Assembly: GCA_004154925.1 (NCBI GenBank)
Contig: QJNS01000143.1
Coordinates: 1 to 64,000, forward strand
Direction of reading: 5' to 3'
From: Monosporascus cannonballus
Lineage: Eukaryota > Ascomycota > Sordariomycetes > Xylariales
Length of the DNA: 64,000 bases
Positions 58,257-64,000 of this stretch are shown piece after piece (the first letter of the stretch is position 1; every line of letters begins with the position of its first letter). A program made the position numbers and the translations under genes. Under the pieces are notes generated by a model, which saw only the letters and a list, made by a program, of their open reading frames with translations, had not been told where the DNA came from and searched no databases.

Positions 58257-60747
58257 ATGGCCGGTCGGCAGCCGACGTCATGGGACGCGTACGATCGCGG
58301 CGCGTCTCCTGGTCGAAGCAACAGCGCCTCCTCCCTGGGCAACCAGAGCATCCGATTCGAGGAGCAGCCTCTCCTCAGCGATAACGGGTCGCGAGACCGC
58401 AGTGAGGATCATGGTCGACCGGCGATCAGGCGTCGAAGGTTGGAACCGGCTTTCGCTTACCTTCCGTTTTCAGAAGAAGGAGGAGAAGAGAGTACTGATG
58501 AATGATTGCATCCACGCAGGTCCTCGGCGACGAACAGGCTCGCCGCCATCACGGATATCGGCGGCGTCAACAGCATCCGGCAGTTCAGCCGAAGCTGGCA
58601 GCGCGCAGCCGTTTTTCAGGAAGTCATACCGCAGCGCCCAAATTTCACCTTTGCCCCCGATCAGGAACCACTCTACACCGCCGGGCCGAATCAATATGGT
58701 AGAGACGACATCGAGGCGGGACCGAGGACGTCGCTTCTCCGTCAGCACCTAGAAGCCCATACCTCCGGGAATGGCGTCGTGGAGGGCGGCAACGCCTCGG
58801 CGGAGGCATCACCCCATGAGGGCTCGCCTGCGGCCGGCCAGGAGGGCCAACACAAGCGATCGAGTAGTAATGACCTATTCAGAGTCGTTTCAGAGTCGGG
58901 TTCCGTGCGCAACAACTCGATATTCGAAGTACCGCCTCACCTAGCTACGCCCTCCATCTTCGGCAGTTATGGGTCGTATCGGAGTTATGGCACGATTGAA
59001 GACGACGTCAGCCAGCCGTCCATGGTACATGCGGCGGATTTGTGGCGGCAGCAGCAGGAGTCCGGCGCTAATGTCCCTGATGGCGAACGGCCACCCATTC
59101 TAGTCAAAGAGGTAGAGCAAGAAGGCAGGATCGTCCTTGCGGTTTCAGGGCAGTCCACGCTGCCGCAGACTGTCATGAACGCGACGAAGTGGGTGTTCTC
59201 TGGTTATTAGCCTCCTAGGGCAAAAAGTCCTTGACTAACGGTGTTTGCAGCGTCCTGATCGGTGTTGGCCTGCTCAGTCTGCCCATGGGGCTTAGATATG
59301 CCGGTTGGATTTGCGGAATGCTCATCCTATTTCTATGCGCTCTGGTGACTAGCTGGACAGCCAGGATATTGGCCAAGTGCATGGACCTGGACCCCGCGAT
59401 GATCACCTTCTCCGACATTGCGTACATCTCGTTTGGGAGGAAGGCTAGGATAGCAACCTCCGTCCTATTCACTCTCGAGCTGCTTGCGGCCTGCGTGGCA
59501 CTCATCGTTCTGTTTGCCGATTCGTTAGCCCTGCTATTTCCCGGGACCTTGAGTGTAACAGGATGGAAGATCCTCTGCGCATTGATATTGATACCCTTGC
59601 AATTTGCTCCTCTCTCCCTGCTAAGCTTTACGAGTTTCATTGGCATCGTTTGCAACTTCTGCAGTAGGTTCGGAACTCCTGCCTGGTGCTACGGAGGGGC
59701 TAACGCTGTGTCCAGTTGTCATCATCGTCCTTTTGTGCGGCTTTCTGAAGCCACACGCTCCCGGATCCCTCCTCGAGCCGGCTACGACATATCTGTTTCC
59801 CGAGAATTGGCTGACGTTGCCCCTTTCTCTTGGGCTCCTGATGTCCCCGTGGGGTGGCCACGGCGTATTCCCCAACGTAGGTGCCTCCTCCCTGCTACCG
59901 ATTTGCGGCCAAACTAATATGCCCGGCAGATCTACCGAGATATGCGCCACCCCTATCGGTTCAAGGAGGTAAGAGTTATTGTTGCACTTTAGTCTTCTGA
60001 GGATGACAGCTAACAAATTAGGCGGTGAAATATACTTTCGGCATCAGCGTGGGTGAACATGCTTATTCTCCGAAGAGTCTAGCGACTGACTATCAGGCAG
60101 TACCTTATCGATGCCTCGGTGGCAGTGGTCGGTCTCCTAATGTTCGGGGACGGTGTACATGACGAGATCACTGCCAACATCCTCGAAGAAGCCGGTTACC
60201 CTGCGGTGACACACGTTCTCTTGGTTATCCTCATCGCTATCATACCCCTGACCAAGATACCCCTGACCGCCCAACCCATCATCACGACCTTCGAGGTCCT
60301 ATTCGGACTCCGCCAGCAGACCATCTCGGAGGAGGGACAGCTGGTTGGGCTCTCAAGCGCCTCGCGGGGCGTGCTCAAGGCCGTGGTCCGGGTCGCAACG
60401 CTGCTCGTCTTCCTCGCCGTCGCCATCCTGTTCCCCGCCTTCGACTCCATCATGGCGTTCATGGGAAGCGCGCTCTGCTTCACTATCTGCGTGACGTAAG
60501 TTTTCCTCCGGGCCATCGTTTCATCCCGTCGCTTGTTCTTCGGAGAGGCCGGCTAACGCGTTCCTACCCACTACCTAGACTACCGCTCGCCTTCTACCTG
60601 AAGCTCTTCGGCCACGAGATGGCCGCGCGAGAGCGCGTGTTCACGTGGTGCGTCATGCTGCTCTCCATAGCATTCTCCGTTGTCGGGACCGTCTGGGCGT
60701 TCTTGCCCAAGAGCCTCATCGGGGCCGAGAGAGATGCAAACTTATAG
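58257..60747 (+). CDS. avt1: AVT1-type vacuolar amino acid transporter
   Basis: Eight exons: 58257-58438, 58520-59188, 59251-59663, 59716-59876, 59930-59968, 60022-60048, 60101-60495 and 60579-60747; all joins in phase, 684 aa. AAAP-family (Aa_trans) proteins of the Avt group move amino acids across the vacuolar membrane coupled to protons; Avt1 imports neutral amino acids. A cytosolic N-terminal region of about 283 residues includes IGGVNSIRQFSRSWQRAA, PPHLATPSIFGSYGSY and GERPPILVKEVEQEG. The membrane domain starts QSTLPQTVMNATNVLIGVGL and includes SLPMGLRYAGWICGM, CMDLDPAMITFSDIAYISFG, LLAACVALIVLFADSLALLF, LLMSPWGGHGVFPN and VVGLLMFGD, about ten helices in all. Exons 5 and 6 are only 39 and 27 nt. 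Intron 1 has a weak donor (GTTGGA) but its join gives the expected sequence. Avt3/Avt4-type exporters are the alternative; the sequence around QSTLPQT looks closer to Avt1. Confidence 0.88.
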
Positions 60748-63700
60748 CACGAGCATACAAGCACGGCATACTTCCCCTTTTATCTCCGTATCTTCGGTGT
60801 TGATTTTCGCATAAGCATCGCCCTTTCTGCATAATGCTTCGGACGGGCGGCATCGCGTGGTTTGCAACAGATTTTCAAACAGTTAGCTCTCGGTAACAGA
60901 TAGCATCTTGTTGCGGGCTTCCCCGGCCGCATAGAGTTGGCCGGGGAAATGTGTTATGTAGTTCATGTCTGCACGCAATATGTGAATGAATGGTAGCATT
61001 TTTGCATTGCTTGATCCTATCTACCCTTTACGTCTCCCTATGGTGATCTCAGAGAGCCCAACTTGGCGGTGTTTCCTATGAAAGCAGGGGTTTGCCGACT
61101 GGAAACCATGCAATGGGTATAGCTTTCGGGAAAGCACTAAAGACGGTCACCCCTTAAGCATTGCTGTGATACCGGTAAGGGTGCCATCCAGGCGGGCAGC
61201 AAGTAGTATTATACCGGTTGGATACTAGAGCGGAAATACAGCTAGTTATGCGCTCCCAATGCCATTATATATGGTTGATCCCCATTAAATAACGCCCGGT
61301 GTAAACAGAAGAAGCCGAGAAAATACACGCGGGCCAACGCTTGCCAACAACACACTCGTCCTACCCCCATAAAGCCGTATACTCTGCTACTGTATAGTAC
61401 GCTCATAGAACCCTCACAATGGGTCATGAATGGCCAGCTGACCCCAGGGGTTTTGAGCTACAGTTATAGTTGATGGAAGGGCGAGGGGGATTGGCTTGCT
61501 TACATGTGCGAAAGGGGATACCGAACAGCAGATACGCGAAGCATTGATGAGCAAGCCCGTCAAGATCCAACTCATGCCGAGGGCTTGACATGGATGTGGT
61601 GCCCAAAACCGCCTCTAGACAAGTTGAGAACGAGAGCTGGACTGAGCCACATCCCCCCGCACTCACAAAGCGACTACGGCAAGCCGACTTCTCGACTTGC
61701 AAGCTAGGCTGGGCCAACACAACTCCCAGAGAAGGCAAGGTAGGGTCGACCAAGGTCCGCCCCGTCTTTTGCCATTCCTCGCCAGGAGGTCTAATTTGCA
61801 AGATACCCACGGTGGAGGAACGTCGCGGATCGGGCAGTTAAGGAGGGAAACTGGCTACCAAATACAACTCTTGTGACTTCCACGTTTTGACCATTCCGAG
61901 CGAGCCGCTCGGGGGATCCGGACTCCGGATAACGTCTTCGGCGTACTAAATATTCCGCTGTTCCACATCAGCATCATCGTCATCCCAAGCGCCTATCACG
62001 CGTCTCAGTCGATGACTCCCCCCTGTGTGACTCCGCGAGTTCCGAGATCGCCGTACGGTGGCGTGGATCAAGCACGATACGAAGTAGGTGGTCTACTAGT
62101 ACGTAAAATATACCCAGCGAATACGGTAACCGCCACGAGACTACTGTGGCTTCGTATACAGTGCTGAGCACGCCTCCTCGTCCCGCTAACGATTTTTTTG
62201 GCTCTCTCCAGTCCACTCTGTCGGCATCGACGTTGATACTGCAAGCACCGCCACCGTTCTAGCCTCTCCAGGAGTCGTCGACGACGCCATCCATGTCCGT
62301 CGGCCCACGTCCACAAGATGCCGAAGAGTCGGAACCCCCGGCTGCTATGTATCCACGTATACAAGTAGTCTACCTTCTCCATTCCGTATCCGAGACTGGG
62401 TGTCACGTCGAGTATTAATAACCCTATCGGATAGCCTCTAGCGGCGGGCCCAAAGGCTTTTGATGTCGAAATATCTGAGTTATTCGCCCTTGAGGGTAGA
62501 ATTTATGGAAATACCTGTTATGGATATTAAACATACCCCTAATACGCAATAAAGGCCGGCGCGGCAGCGCAGTAGAGCTAACAAACCTTATCAGGGGGAC
62601 CGCAGTCATGTCCCGCCCGGTAAAACCTAGAATGATGGCTGGAGCTGGGTTGGAGGTTGCTAGGGCTGCGTCGAATTCCCGCCGGCCAGTCTCAACGACG
62701 CAATGGAACAGGCCAGCTCCCCCGCCCCTTCGCAGGTCCGGGTCGGACGGGGCCATTTACCATCAGCGCGCTAGTTTAGGTCCTTACCTAATCTAGCCTG
62801 CAATGATTCATGTGATTGCTTTTAGTATGGGGAAAGGGTAGTTGGTGATGGTGATAATAACTGTTTGTTTGGATGACAAACGCCTCCACTTTCCTAGCTA
62901 AGGATCTTGAGGCGCTATGGTAGTCTGATCCCCGGTGGGGAGGGGTTGGTTGAGATGTGGTTGCGTTTGTCGACCATTAACTTCCGTAGTTATACGAAAA
63001 TAGGGCTTGATAGATTCTGCTCTTCATGTTCAGGGGACGGATGAAAGCTCTACCGCGCTCCGCCGCCGAACTGGCGGAATAGCTACCGTATATATATGCC
63101 TTTTAACCGTGAATACTATTGATCAGTCATCGCGTTCGAAGATACTGGGTATAGTATCTATCGTGCATATTATATCGTGTAATGATTTTCTGTGCATTTG
63201 GCTCAGCCTGAAAAATAATACTTGAACCTACATCTATCTTGCATATATGTGCCTTTTGTCATATAATACGTATAACCCGTAGCTAAATAGCAATTAGAGT
63301 ACGTCCAGGGACTAAATCAGGATAGCTCAAAAAGTGACTATACAGCTTCGACGGGAGGTTTCATAACTGGCCTAGTCGAATTAAGACAAGCAGGTGCTTG
63401 CTGCACGGCGGAGAGGTAAGAGGTTCCGGGGTTATATGGGTGATCGAGGGGCCCTCTTGTGAAGACAAAATCGCTAGAAGGCCAAGATATTACGAGGTGG
63501 ACTTGCAACGGGTTATGTCTGGTCTCTTGAGGTTATCATGCATGGTCATCAGCGTGAATCTTCAGGTCGGGTTGGGGCAAGAGCGGAACGTGTTCCGTAA
63601 GAAATGAACCCGTTTCTACGCTCGGTCAACCAACAGTCGTTAAGCTTTGATGCGGTGATGTACTCACCCCTGGATCACATAAGCTGATTTACCAATTAAG

Positions 63701-64000
63701 TACAAATTCATCGCAGCATAAGCCAAGATGCGGGAACGGTGTTTTGAGTGGGTAACTTCTGGTATTCTCGTGAATAATATCTGGAGATAACTAATACCTA
63801 GAGAGCGAGTTGAAGCTAGTTCAAGCCACCGGGTGTGTCATAGGGTGCTGCCAAAGTTCGTGATCCAAGAACGAAAAACCAGTACGCATCGTGGCCACGG
63901 TTCACCTGCCGCACGCATTCCATCCATGGCCATCCAAACCTTATTACCGAAAAAAGAAGACAACGAGCCCAACGGAGCTTGAAGACGACCGGCAGCACCC
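60748..64000. other. Gene-free end of window
   Basis: No gene recognised in 3.25 kb. ORFs of 60-128 codons on both strands lack motifs and splice context. The first part contains the 3' untranslated region of the AVT1-type gene. Confidence 0.5.

Noticed and set aside
61424..62756. Minus-strand ORFs of 78-128 codons near the window end
   Set aside because: No motif, mutual overlap and no splice structure.

Overview
The window looks like a chromosome segment of a filamentous ascomycete (Pezizomycotina, probably Sordariomycetes). Genes carry short GT-AG introns of about 50-95 nt. The recognisable genes are typically fungal: palH/RIM21, a LAG1-type ceramide synthase, an HMT1-type ABC transporter, CDC48 and an AVT1-type vacuolar amino acid transporter. 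Everything here is read by eye; no homology search or splice predictor was run, and family names rest on motif recognition.

Layout. (1) 1-3.5 kb: two decayed minus-strand genes, a DUF3723-like protein and a multi-pass membrane protein. (2) 3.6-8.2 kb: two Tad-type LINE remnants lying tail to tail, with stop codons that look like C-to-T damage. (3) 9.1-10.8 kb: a 5'-truncated, frameshifted homoaconitase relic. (4) 10.8-14.1 kb: unassigned fragments. (5) 14.2-19.2 kb: intact palH and a two-exon ceramide synthase, both plus strand. (6) 19.2-24.4 kb: gene-free, with a fold-back (MITE-like) element near 22.2 kb. (7) 24.5-27.5 kb: intact three-exon HMT1-type transporter, minus strand. (8) 27.5-39.9 kb: about 12 kb without a convincing intact gene, ending in a small MITE with a 9-11 bp target-site duplication. 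(9) 39.9-43.3 kb: a decayed NACHT-ankyrin (NLR-like) gene. (10) 44.6-49.4 kb: a small two-exon gene of unknown function, convergent with six-exon CDC48. (11) 51.8-56.4 kb: a decayed receptor-L-domain/Ecm33-like surface protein and a decayed protein kinase-like gene. (12) 58.3-60.7 kb: intact eight-exon AVT1-type transporter. (13) 60.7-64 kb: nothing recognised.

How it fits together. Five intact housekeeping or stress genes (pH sensing, sphingolipid synthesis, vacuolar metal-conjugate transport, protein segregase, vacuolar amino acid uptake) plus one unknown gene sit as islands in a gene-poor, transposon-bearing background. The background is a graveyard of accessory genes, several of recognition or signalling type (NLR-like, kinase-like, surface receptor-L, DUF3723-like). 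I see no functional cluster linking the intact genes. The most unusual signals are a 25-nt microexon carrying the P-loop of the NLR-like gene, the loss of RNase H catalytic acids shared by both LINE copies, two fold-back elements, and the density of decayed recognition-type genes.
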